Positions 16,323 to 23,832 of a DNA stretch of 32,168 nucleotides are shown piece after piece (the first letter of the stretch is position 1; the number at the start of each line of letters is the position of its first letter). The stretch is from Acidobacteriota bacterium. GTDB lineage: Bacteria; Acidobacteriota; Vicinamibacteria; Vicinamibacterales; CAVVIG01. The DNA lies in assembly GCA_017883165.1 (NCBI GenBank), contig JADGOC010000029.1:1-32168 (forward strand), written 5' to 3'. A model generated the notes under the pieces. That model was not told the origin of the DNA. It made no database searches and saw only the letters and a program-made list of their open reading frames with translations. A program made the position numbers and the translations under genes.

Positions 16323-17618
16323 TCACATCTCGAACCGCAGCGCCTCGACCGGCGGGAGCTCCGCCGCGCGGCGCGCGGGATAGGTCGACGTGACGATGCC
16401 GATGGCGACGAGCGTCAGCAGCGAGAACACGCCCGCCTGCCACGAGAGCACCATGCCCGAGAATCGATCCGGCATCGGCGCCAGATTCACGAGCCAGCAC
16501 AAGCCGAGCGCGACGAGCATGCCGGCGCCGCCGCTCAGCATCGTCAGGAAGAATCCTTCCAGGAAAAATTGACGCTGGATGTGGCCCGTCGTCGCCCCAA
16601 GCGCCTTTCTGACGCCGATCTCGCGCGTCCGCTCCTTGACGGCGACGAGCATGATGTTCATCACGCCGATGCCGCCGAGGGCGAGCGTGACGATCCCGAC
16701 GATCGTGAAGAACTGCTTCATATGGCTGATCATGCGCCCGAACATCAGCGTGTTCAGCGACGTGTCCCACATCGCGATCGCCTGCTTGTCGACCGGATCG
16801 AAGCCATGGCGCCTGGCGAGAATGCCGCGGACGTTTATTTCGAGCGGCCAGTCGATGTCCTCGATGCGGCCGGTGCGATCGTTCAACACGCTCGGTAGCT
16901 GATCGGCCACCCAGTCCTTCGGCGTCACGATGATGTCCGAGAGCGTACCGGGCGCGGCGTCGCGCCGCGGCAGATCGCGCGTCATCGCTGCAAAGGGCAC
17001 GAAAATCTTGCTGTTGTCGGGTCCGCTGTAGTTGCTGTCCTGCTTCTTCTTCCGGATCTTGCCGACGACGGTGTACGGCATGCCGTTGAGCGTCACCGTC
17101 TCGCCGAGCGCCGACCGCTTGCCGAACAACTGTTCGCACACGTCGAAGCCGACGATCGCGACGCGCGCCACCTGCTGCTCGTCCTGCCACGCGAAGTTGC
17201 GGCCGTATTCGAGCTCGATCGTGCGGATCTCCTGATACTGCGGTTCGACGCCCGACACGCGTGCCGTCGCGGAGTTGTACGCGCTCTTCACCTTCACCGC
17301 GCCGCGCTCGAGCTCCGGGCTGACGACGGCCACCATCGACGACTCGGCGGCAATCGCACGGGCGTCGTCGAGCGTCAGCTCGATTTCTCGGCCGGCGCGC
17401 TCGCCGCCGGCCTGCAGGCTCGTGCGGCCGCCCCAGACGATGCCGATGTTCTTCCCGAGCTCGAGCAGCACCTTGTCGTTGCCGCGCCGGAAGCCTTCGC
17501 CGGTGGCCGACAGCACGACGACCGAGATCATGCCCCACAGGATCCCGAACATCGTCAGACAGCTGCGCAGCTTGTTGGCGCGGAGATTCTGGAGGGACTG
17601 AAGAATGGCTTCTTTCAC
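16323..17618 (-). CDS. MacB-like ABC transporter permease (first of a tandem pair)
   Basis: The 431 residues have the same fold as the next gene: an N-terminal helix (LTMFGILWGMISVVVLSATG), a periplasmic core with TSLQAGGERAG, and a C-terminal FtsX domain with GIGVMNIMLVAVKERTREIG followed by VRKALGATT. The end is ARRAAELPPVEALRFEM. ATG 17618 overlaps the adaptor stop by 4 bp (17615-17618), so it is translationally coupled. The probable role is the membrane part of an efflux or lipoprotein/peptide exporter with the HlyD-like adaptor. Substrate unknown; partner ATPase not in the window. Confidence 0.91.
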   Translation of the reverse strand: MKEAILQSLQNLRANKLRSCLTMFGILWGMISVVVLSATGEGFRRGNDKVLLELGKNIGIVWGGRTSLQAGGERAGREIELTLDDARAIAAESSMVAVVSPELERGAVKVKSAYNSATARVSGVEPQYQEIRTIELEYGRNFAWQDEQQVARVAIVGFDVCEQLFGKRSALGETVTLNGMPYTVVGKIRKKKQDSNYSGPDNSKIFVPFAAMTRDLPRRDAAPGTLSDIIVTPKDWVADQLPSVLNDRTGRIEDIDWPLEINVRGILARRHGFDPVDKQAIAMWDTSLNTLMFGRMISHMKQFFTIVGIVTLALGGIGVMNIMLVAVKERTREIGVRKALGATTGHIQRQFFLEGFFLTMLSGGAGMLVALGLCWLVNLAPMPDRFSGMVLSWQAGVFSLLTLVAIGIVTSTYPARRAAELPPVEALRFEM

Positions 17619-18820
17619 GAGGGTAGAACCACTCGATCGCCGGGCTTGAGACCCTCCAGAATCTGAATCTTCGTGCCGTTGCCGACACCCAGCTTGACCG
17701 CCGTCTTGCTGCGACCCGTCTTGGTGCCGGGCGCCGCGAGATCGACGAACGCGCGCTTCTGCGAGTCGTAGGTGACCGCCGCTTCGGGAATGATGATCGA
17801 GTTGGCCAGCTCCTCGAGGACGATCTCGGCGTTCGCCGTCATGTTGGCCTTGAGCTCGCGCCCGGGGTTGTCGATCGACACCTTCACTTCGAAGTTGGTG
17901 ACGTTGTCCTTCTCGACGCCCATCGGCGAGATCTGCGTGACCTTGCCGTTGAACGTCTTGTCCTTGAACGTTTCGACGTGAATGCGCGCGGGCTGGCCGA
18001 GACGGACGTGGCCGATGTCGGCCTCGTCGACCTTGCCGCGTACGAACACCTGATCGATGTTGCCGAGCGTCATCACGAGCGTCGCGTTCGCGCCCAAGTT
18101 GAGAATAGATGACACGGGGCTGCCCAGTTCGACGTCGCGCGTCAGTACCGTGCCGCGGATCGGCGCGCGGATCGTGGCGTTCGCGACGTCTTCCGCCGCG
18201 CGGTCAGCCGCCGCCTTCGCCTGCGCCACCTGGGCGCGCGACTCGGAGACCTTCGCCTGGCTGATCGCGAGCTGCGACTGCGCGGCGCGCTTGCGGTTCT
18301 CAGCGACGTCCACCGCGCTGTGCGCGTCGTCGAGCGCCGACTGCGCGATCAGTTTCTGCTCGAAGAGCGACTGGGCGCGCAGGTACGCGCGGCGCGCGAA
18401 CTCGGCGTCGGGGCCTTCGGCTTCGACGATGTTCTTCTTGAGCTGCGCCTCGGCGCCTTCGAGCGAGGCGCGGGCCGCTTCGAGATTCGCCTGGGCGCCG
18501 CGCAACGCCGCCATCAATTGTTCCTTGTCGAGCTCGACCAGCACGTCACCTTCGTTGACGACCGTGTCGACGTCCACGTGAAGCACGTTGATGAGGCCGT
18601 TGGCCTTCGACTTGATCTCGACTTTGGTGATCGGCTCGACCTTGCCGGTGGCGACGACCGAGCGGACCATCGTGCCGCGCTCGACGACCGCGATACGCGC
18701 CGGATCGATCTCAGCCGACGCGCCCCTGAGCGTGACCAGTCCATATGCGCCAATCGCCAACACCGCGCAGATTGCGCCGATGACGAGCCACTTCCGGGAT
18801 TTCTTCAATCCAGCACCCAT
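17615..18820 (-). CDS. Periplasmic adaptor (HlyD/MacA-type membrane fusion protein)
   Basis: The 401 residues start at ATG 18820, chosen over an in-frame GTG at 18838 because GGGGGAG lies about 9 nt before the ATG. The N-terminal transmembrane anchor is SRKWLVIGAICAVLAIGAYG-like (about 9-27). The order continues with a first barrel-sandwich half (VVATGKVEPITKVEIKS), a long alpha-helical hairpin (about 100-210), the second barrel-sandwich half (IRAPIRGTVLTRDVELG), a beta-barrel, and a membrane-proximal domain ending GLKPGDRVVLPS. Such adaptors join inner-membrane MacB or RND pumps to outer-membrane channels. It is the first gene of the adaptor-permease-permease-ADOP run and diverges from the FHA gene across 103 bp. 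Confidence 0.92.
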   Translation of the reverse strand: MGAGLKKSRKWLVIGAICAVLAIGAYGLVTLRGASAEIDPARIAVVERGTMVRSVVATGKVEPITKVEIKSKANGLINVLHVDVDTVVNEGDVLVELDKEQLMAALRGAQANLEAARASLEGAEAQLKKNIVEAEGPDAEFARRAYLRAQSLFEQKLIAQSALDDAHSAVDVAENRKRAAQSQLAISQAKVSESRAQVAQAKAAADRAAEDVANATIRAPIRGTVLTRDVELGSPVSSILNLGANATLVMTLGNIDQVFVRGKVDEADIGHVRLGQPARIHVETFKDKTFNGKVTQISPMGVEKDNVTNFEVKVSIDNPGRELKANMTANAEIVLEELANSIIIPEAAVTYDSQKRAFVDLAAPGTKTGRSKTAVKLGVGNGTKIQILEGLKPGDRVVLPS

Positions 18821-18876
18821 GACGGACTTCTCCCCCACCCGAAACTACGTCAACCCATGAGAATATGTTCAAAAAA

Positions 18877-18908
18877 GCGACGAAACGCGTGGACGGGGCG
18901 ACGAAACG
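18877..18908. repeat. Two direct copies of GCGACGAAACG, 21 bp apart
   Basis: The 11-mer occurs at 18877-18887 and 18898-18908, with a start-to-start distance of 21 bp, or two helical turns. It lies in the 103-bp region (18821-18923) between the divergent adaptor and FHA genes, and the second copy directly precedes the candidate -10 of the FHA gene. This looks like a tandem binding site for an activator or repressor. No regulator is identified. Confidence 0.45.
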
Positions 18909-18909
18909 T

Positions 18910-18915
18910 TAAGAT
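18910..18915 (+). promoter_or_regulatory. Candidate -10 (TAAGAT) of a leaderless promoter for the FHA gene
   Basis: TAAGAT is followed by 8 nt and ATG 18924. No Shine-Dalgarno is present in those bases. The two direct repeats end two bases upstream of this hexamer, where an activator near the -35 would sit. Confidence 0.42.
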
Positions 18916-18923
18916 ACGGCGCC

Positions 18924-19220
18924 ATGTGGATTCTGCGGAGCTCCGAGCCGGACGGCTCGCTCACGTTCCGGCTCGGGCCGGGCGCGATCAAGACCGTCGG
19001 ACGCGCCTCCCGCGCCGACTTCATCATCGACGCGGCGCTCGTCTCACGCCTGCACTGCCGCCTCGAAGCAGGCAACGAGCGGCTCGACGTCGTCGACCTG
19101 GAAAGCACCAACGGCACGTTCGTCAACGACGCGCGTGTGGTCGATCGCGCGAAGGTGGCGGAAGGCGACCGGTTGCGCGTCGGCCGCGTCGAGTTGACGG
19201 TGACACGAGACGACGATTAG
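18924..19220 (+). CDS. Stand-alone FHA domain protein
   Basis: The 98 residues make a single forkhead-associated domain, which binds phosphothreonine peptides. The conserved residues are all present: Gly26-Arg27, Ser41 and His44 in VSRLHCRLE, and Ser61-Thr62-Asn63-Gly64-Thr65 with Asn68. There is no additional domain or signal peptide, so it is a cytoplasmic phospho-reader or adaptor. The kinase at 21217-23784 makes a local phospho-Thr partnership conceivable but unproven. The gene ends one base before the convergent hydrolase stop. It is divergent from the transporter operon and shares its regulatory region. Confidence 0.9.
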   Translation: MWILRSSEPDGSLTFRLGPGAIKTVGRASRADFIIDAALVSRLHCRLEAGNERLDVVDLESTNGTFVNDARVVDRAKVAEGDRLRVGRVELTVTRDDD

Positions 19221-19221
19221 T

Positions 19222-19866
19222 TCATGTCGTGAGGAGAAACGGGTTGGTGCGGCGCTCCTGGCCAATTGTCGTGCTGGGGCCGTGGCCTGGGTGCACCACG
19301 GCGTCATCGCCGAACGCAAACAGCACGGTCCGGATCGAGCGAATGAGCGTGTCGTGATCGCCGCCCGGCAGGTCGGTGCGGCCGATCGAGCCGGCAAACA
19401 GCGTATCGCCGACAAACAACTGATCGCCTGCGGTGCCCGTCTTGCCAATCTGCAGGCAGACGCCTCCAGGACAGTGGCCTGGCGTGTGATGCGGCCGCGC
19501 GTCGTATCGGCCGAACGTGATCGCCTGGCCGGCGGTATAGAAGATGTCCGGCGGCGGCGGCGCGTCGATGCGAAAACCGAACATCTCCGCCTGTTGGGCG
19601 GCGGCCTCGTACAGAAAGAGGTCATTTGGGTGCAGGTAGACGGGAACGCCGAGCGCACGCTTCGCCGCGCCGACGCCCGTCACGTGATCGACATGCGCGT
19701 GCGTCAGCAGAATGTGCCGGATCGTCAGCTTGCCGCGTTCGGCAAAGGCGAGCAGCCCGTCGACCTCATCGCCCGGATCGATGAGCACCGCCTCACGCGT
19801 GACCTCACAGCCGACGACGAAGCCATTCTTAAAGAACGGGCCGACTGCCTGCGTCTCGATTATCAT
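19222..19866 (-). CDS. Metallo-beta-lactamase-fold hydrolase (glyoxalase II-like)
   Basis: The 214 residues contain the dinuclear-metal motif THAHVDH at 55-61 (His56, His58, Asp60, His61). The remaining ligands are His131 in HTPGHCPGG, Asp154 in VGDTLFAGSIGRTDLPGGD, and His195 in VHPGHGP. The SIGRTDLPGGD segment is characteristic of the YcbL/GloB-like group usually annotated as hydroxyacylglutathione hydrolase. It lacks the larger C-terminal substrate-binding domain of classical glyoxalase II, so the real thioester substrate is uncertain. ATG 19866 begins the first strand. It is divergent from the receiver gene across 41 bp, in which I could not identify a convincing promoter. Confidence 0.9.
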   Translation of the reverse strand: MIIETQAVGPFFKNGFVVGCEVTREAVLIDPGDEVDGLLAFAERGKLTIRHILLTHAHVDHVTGVGAAKRALGVPVYLHPNDLFLYEAAAQQAEMFGFRIDAPPPPDIFYTAGQAITFGRYDARPHHTPGHCPGGVCLQIGKTGTAGDQLFVGDTLFAGSIGRTDLPGGDHDTLIRSIRTVLFAFGDDAVVHPGHGPSTTIGQERRTNPFLLTT

Positions 19867-19907
19867 TCTCTTACACGGGCGACCTTCCGCTCAGTGGACG
19901 TTCACCA

Positions 19908-20258
19908 ATGATCATAGCCATTCTCGACGATCTCATGTTCACATCCAAGATCAAGACGGCGGCCAATCAGCTTGGCGTGGCGGTCACCTTCGCGCGATCG
20001 TCGGCGGCGGCGTTGGCCGAAATGCGAAAAAGCGCGCCCTCGCTCGTGATCTTCGACCTCAACAATCCTCGCACCGATCCGCTCGGCACGGTGAGCGCGA
20101 TGAAGAGCGACCCCGGACTGTCGACCATCCCGACGCTCGGGTTTGCCTCGCACGTGCAGACCGACGTCATCGACGCGGCGCGAAAGGCCGGCATCGACGA
20201 GGTGCTGGCGCGGTCGGCGTTCACGATGCAGCTCGGAGAGATTCTCCAGCGCCGATGA
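19908..20258 (+). CDS. Single-domain receiver (CheY-like) protein, slightly atypical
   Basis: The 116-residue beta/alpha protein has the receiver layout: acidic pair Asp7-Asp8 after strand 1 (AILDD), candidate phospho-acceptor Asp50 after strand 3 (LVIFDLNNPRTDPLG), and Ser81 after strand 4 (LGFASH). Where the switch lysine should follow strand 5 there is Arg102 (VLARSAF). There is no output domain. The Lys-to-Arg change suggests altered or absent phosphorylation, though some family members tolerate it. ATG 19908 is used; no ribosome site is visible. The stop overlaps the threonine dehydratase start as ATGA, an odd pairing of signalling and catabolic genes. Confidence 0.75.
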   Translation: MIIAILDDLMFTSKIKTAANQLGVAVTFARSSAAALAEMRKSAPSLVIFDLNNPRTDPLGTVSAMKSDPGLSTIPTLGFASHVQTDVIDAARKAGIDEVLARSAFTMQLGEILQRR

Positions 20259-21220
20259 CGCTCATCGACGTCTTTCGTGCGCGCCGCCGGATCGCGCCGT
20301 ACATCCGGCGCACGCCGCTCATCTCGTCGGCGTGGCTCTCCGAGCTCGCGCGCGGCGTCGTGTCGCTGAAGCTCGAATCGCTTCAGCTTTCCAATTCCTT
20401 CAAGTCGCGCGGCGCATTCAACGCGGTGATCGCGCGCCTCGAGCGCGGGAGCGCAGCGCCGGCTCGTCTCGTGACCGCCTCGGCCGGCAATCATGGCCGC
20501 GCCCTCGCGGCGGCGGCTGAAATCTTCCGGCTGCCGCTCGTCGTGTTCACGCCCGTCGACGCGCCTCGCAGCAAGGTGGCCGCCATCAGGCGGCACGGCG
20601 CGGAGCTTCGCGCGGAGGGACGCGACTACGACGACGCCGAGCGGCTCGCAAAAGCGTTCGCGGCCGAGACCGGCGCCGAGTTCATTTCGCCGTACAACGA
20701 CGCCGACGTCATCGCCGGCGCCGCGACGATCGCGCTCGAGATCGCGGAAGACGATGGCGACATCAATGTGATCGTCGTGCCGATCGGCGGCGGCGGGCTG
20801 ATCAGCGGCATCGCGGCAGCAACGAAGGCGATCGACCCGGACATCGAAATCGTCGGGGTGGAGGTCGAAGCGTCGTGCGCGTTTCAGACGAGCGTGCGCG
20901 CCGGACACCTCGTCCCGATCGTGCCCGGGCCGACGCTCGCGGACGGATTGGGCGGCAATCCCGACCCCGACACGATCACGTTCGGTTTGATTCAGCAGCT
21001 CGTCGATCGGATTGTCACGGTCAGCGAAGAGGATCTGGCGTCGGCGATCGTCGGCCTGGTGGAATCGGAGCATCTCATCGCGGAAGGGGCCGGCGCGGCT
21101 GCCGTCGCGGCGCTTGTCGGCCAGCGCATCGACGTCGCCGGCCGGCGCGTCGGCGTCATCGTCTCTGGCGCGAACATCGATCGGCAGCCTCTGGCGGAAT
21201 TGATCGCGCGGTCCGTCTAA
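20255..21220 (+). CDS. Threonine/serine dehydratase-like PLP enzyme (fold type II, no ACT domain)
   Basis: Probably deaminates L-threonine or L-serine to the 2-oxoacid; serine racemase and hydroxyaspartate dehydratase share the fold. The 321 residues show PLP lysine Lys50 in LSNSFKSRGAFNAV, the substrate-carboxylate loop TASAGNHGRAL, and the phosphate-binding loop VPIGGGGLISG. The C-terminus reads EGAGAAAVAAL...VIVSGANID. There is no C-terminal ACT regulatory domain, so this is the catabolic/short form rather than IlvA. ATG 20255 is chosen; the much longer open frame upstream is spurious. The stop overlaps the convergent kinase stop by 4 bp. Confidence 0.88.
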   Translation: MTLIDVFRARRRIAPYIRRTPLISSAWLSELARGVVSLKLESLQLSNSFKSRGAFNAVIARLERGSAAPARLVTASAGNHGRALAAAAEIFRLPLVVFTPVDAPRSKVAAIRRHGAELRAEGRDYDDAERLAKAFAAETGAEFISPYNDADVIAGAATIALEIAEDDGDINVIVVPIGGGGLISGIAAATKAIDPDIEIVGVEVEASCAFQTSVRAGHLVPIVPGPTLADGLGGNPDPDTITFGLIQQLVDRIVTVSEEDLASAIVGLVESEHLIAEGAGAAAVAALVGQRIDVAGRRVGVIVSGANIDRQPLAELIARSV

Positions 21221-23784
21221 AGAAGACCGGCGAGCGCGGATTCGGCGACGGCTCTGAGACGCGCGTACGCGGCGTCGAGATGCTGGCGCGCCGCCACCAC
21301 CGCCGGCTTGTCGACGATGCCGAGAAATGGATACACGCCGCTTTGGAGCGTCATGCGGCCGGTCTCCCCAAACACTTCGAGCGTCCAGTACCGCAGGAGA
21401 CTCTCGTCGGACGCGATGCGGTCGAGCACGGCCGCCAGCCCAGGCGCGTCGCCCATCGCGGCTTCTGCCGTCGCGCCGCAGCGCGCGTCGGGTGGCGCTG
21501 CCGCCGCGTCGCGCGCCGCACGAAGAATCGGGTCGGCGAGCTGATGCGCCGCGACGGTCTGACCGTGCTCGAGCCGCAGGCCCCCGGCAATCGCGCGTTC
21601 TTCGCACGATGTCTGGGCCCGCTCGATCATTCGTGACGCCTCTCGAAACGCCTCGTCGCTGCGGCCGGCCGTACGCAGGACTCTCATGTACAACGGCCAT
21701 ATCGGGGCGGGCATCGTGGTCGATTGAAGCGTGCGAATGGCCGGGATCGCGCGGTCGAAGCGATGTGCGTAGACGTCAATCAGGATTCGCCATACGTCTC
21801 GCAGGCTGCCGCCGCCCGGGCCGACGGCCGCGGCACTCAGGCGGTCCAACTCGCGCCGCGCGTCGTCCCACCGACCCGCGATGACGTACGTCGCGGAAAT
21901 GTCGGCATGGCTGATCTCGAGTCGCGGATCGATCTCGAGCGACCGGCGATAAGAGCGGGTGGCGAGATCCGGATCGACGTCCATGATCTGATCGCCGATC
22001 TGATGGTACGCCTCGGCGAACGTTGGATCGATCTCGATGGCGCGCCGCATGTAGCCGAGGGCCTGCGACAACGAATCGGCTGCCAGGCCCATCGCGATAT
22101 TCGCCTGCGGAAGATCAGGATCGAGCTGATACGCGCGTGCGGCGACTTCCTTCCGCCGTTGACGGCGCGCCAGGTCGTCCGGCTTACCGCCGAACGCCGT
22201 CTCGAGATGCAGCGCCTCGGCCAGGCCGGCAAACGCTTCGGCCAGTCCGGCATCGGCGGCAATCGCCTCGTCGTACAGCTTGATCGCCTCGGGCAGACGC
22301 CGCTCGGCGGTCGCTTGCCGTCCGCGGAGATAGAGCTCGTAGGCGCGCTGATCGACGAGACGCGACGCCGTCCGTTCGCTGGCGGCGGTCGGCTGCAGCT
22401 TCACCCGCAATGCCTGGGCCACTTCGCCGGCGACCTGCGCCTGCACCGCAAAAATATCTTTGACGTCTCGCGTGTATTGCCCCGTCCAGATTTCCACGTT
22501 GTCGCGCGGGTCGGTCAGCTCGAGCGTGATCTTGACCTGACCGGCCAGCGGGCGCACCGAACCGGTCAGGACCACAGCAGCGCCCAGCTCATTCGCGACG
22601 TCTCGCGGTGACCGATCCCGATACGCGCGCGTGGCCGACCGGCCGAGCACTCTCAGGCCGGGCGTTTGTCCCAGACGCGTGATGAGATCCTCGGTGAGGC
22701 CGTCGGCAAAGAACTGCTGGCTCGCGTCCGCGCCGGCGAGCTCGAGCGGTATGACGGCGATGATCGGCGCCGGCGTCGCGGCCATCGAGCGATCCCACGC
22801 GCGCGAGATCGCCGCGCGCTGCCACCACGCCGCGGCTCCGATCGCCGCCAGGATGATCAGCGCGGCGATCCACGGGCCGGCGCGGCGCCGCCTGGGCGCG
22901 AACGCCGACACACGCGCCGTCGGCTCGCTCGCGTCGCTTCGCACGTCGAGAATCGCGCTGATCGCACGCAGCTCGGCGGCGAACGTCGCGGCCGAGTCGT
23001 ACCGCCCGTCGAGGCTCTTGGCGAGCGCCTTTGCGACGACGGCGTCGATCTCGGGCGGCAGCGATCGGTTGACGGCGCTCGGCGCCGGCGCCGGCGCCTG
23101 GACGATCTGCAGCGCGAGAGCCGTCGGCGTCGCGCCCGTGAACGGCAGCCGTCCCGTGAGCATCTCGAACAGGACGATGCCGAGCGAGAAAATGTCCGTT
23201 CGGTGATCGACCGTTTCACCGAGCGCCTGCTCGGGAGACATGTACGCCACCGTCCCGAGCGTCGTGCCGGCGCTCGTCGCCAGCATGGTGGCGGCCGCTT
23301 CGCGCTCGACGCCGCCGCCGGTCCACGTGGCGAGCCCGAAGTCGAGAACCTTCGCCGCCCCCTTCGGCGTCACCATGATGTTCGCCGGCTTGATGTCGCG
23401 GTGGACGATCCCTTCGGTGTGCGCTTCGGCGAGGGCGTCTGCGATCTGCGTGGCCAGATCGATCGCGCGACGGGAATTGAGCGGCCGACCGGAGATCGCG
23501 GTCTTCAGCGTCTCGCCCGGAACGAATTCGAACACGAGAAAGATGTGTCCCTGCTCTTCACCGATCTCGTAGAGCGCGGCGATGTTGGGATGCGAGAGCG
23601 CGGCAGTCGCGCGTGCTTCACGGACGAACCGCTCGCGCCGCTCGGGAACGTCGGCCACGTCAGCCGGGAGCACCTTGATGGCGACCGTCCGGCCCAGGCG
23701 CGTGTCGCGGGCGCGATAGACTTCGCCCATCCCGCCCGCCCCGATGCGGTCGAGGATTTTGTACTGTCCCAGGGTGTCGAGCAT
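21217..23784 (-). CDS. Membrane-spanning Ser/Thr protein kinase with TolB-like and TPR sensor region
   Basis: The protein has 855 residues. The PknB-type kinase domain (about 8-275) has glycine-rich loop GAGGMGEVY, Lys37 in VAIKVL, catalytic HRDIKPAN at 128-135, DFG at 148-150 and GTVAYMSPEQ. All catalytic residues are intact. One transmembrane helix lies at about 304-321 (PWIAALIILAAIGAAAWW), so the kinase is cytoplasmic. The outside part starts with a TolB-amino-terminal-like domain (about 340-470: ADGLTEDLITRLGQ, VVLTGSVRPLAGQVKITLEL, FAVQAQVAGEVAQAL). TPR-like helices continue to the end. This architecture is common in Acidobacteria; the signal is unknown. The start ATG 23784 lies 11 nt after a consensus TATAAT in a palindrome shared with the divergent MFS gene. 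Confidence 0.93.
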   Translation of the reverse strand: MLDTLGQYKILDRIGAGGMGEVYRARDTRLGRTVAIKVLPADVADVPERRERFVREARATAALSHPNIAALYEIGEEQGHIFLVFEFVPGETLKTAISGRPLNSRRAIDLATQIADALAEAHTEGIVHRDIKPANIMVTPKGAAKVLDFGLATWTGGGVEREAAATMLATSAGTTLGTVAYMSPEQALGETVDHRTDIFSLGIVLFEMLTGRLPFTGATPTALALQIVQAPAPAPSAVNRSLPPEIDAVVAKALAKSLDGRYDSAATFAAELRAISAILDVRSDASEPTARVSAFAPRRRRAGPWIAALIILAAIGAAAWWQRAAISRAWDRSMAATPAPIIAVIPLELAGADASQQFFADGLTEDLITRLGQTPGLRVLGRSATRAYRDRSPRDVANELGAAVVLTGSVRPLAGQVKITLELTDPRDNVEIWTGQYTRDVKDIFAVQAQVAGEVAQALRVKLQPTAASERTASRLVDQRAYELYLRGRQATAERRLPEAIKLYDEAIAADAGLAEAFAGLAEALHLETAFGGKPDDLARRQRRKEVAARAYQLDPDLPQANIAMGLAADSLSQALGYMRRAIEIDPTFAEAYHQIGDQIMDVDPDLATRSYRRSLEIDPRLEISHADISATYVIAGRWDDARRELDRLSAAAVGPGGGSLRDVWRILIDVYAHRFDRAIPAIRTLQSTTMPAPIWPLYMRVLRTAGRSDEAFREASRMIERAQTSCEERAIAGGLRLEHGQTVAAHQLADPILRAARDAAAAPPDARCGATAEAAMGDAPGLAAVLDRIASDESLLRYWTLEVFGETGRMTLQSGVYPFLGIVDKPAVVAARQHLDAAYARLRAVAESALAGLL

Positions 23785-23791
23785 GAAACGA

Positions 23792-23807
23792 GACGATTAT
23801 AATCGTC
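23792..23807. promoter_or_regulatory. 16-bp perfect palindrome carrying a -10 on both strands
   Basis: GACGATTATAATCGTC is fully self-complementary. It contains TATAAT on the plus strand (23798-23803, toward the MFS gene) and TATAAT on the minus strand (23801-23796, toward the kinase). The minus -10 is 11 nt before the kinase ATG, and the plus -10 is 29 nt before the MFS TTG. I found no good -35 hexamers in either direction. The palindrome could also be a repressor site. Confidence 0.6.
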
Positions 23808-23832
23808 CAGCCAAAGACGGACGCCCGTTTCG

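Noticed and set aside
13133-16393. Plus-strand open frame of 1086 codons opposite the permease genes
   Set aside because: It is antisense to well-supported ADOP and MacB-like permeases, its translation is dominated by Arg/Ala/Asp/His as expected from the reverse strand of GC-rich codons, and no domain is recognisable.
19712-20254. Upstream extension of the threonine dehydratase frame
   Set aside because: It crosses the antisense of the metallo-beta-lactamase gene and the receiver gene in another frame; dehydratase homology starts at 20255.
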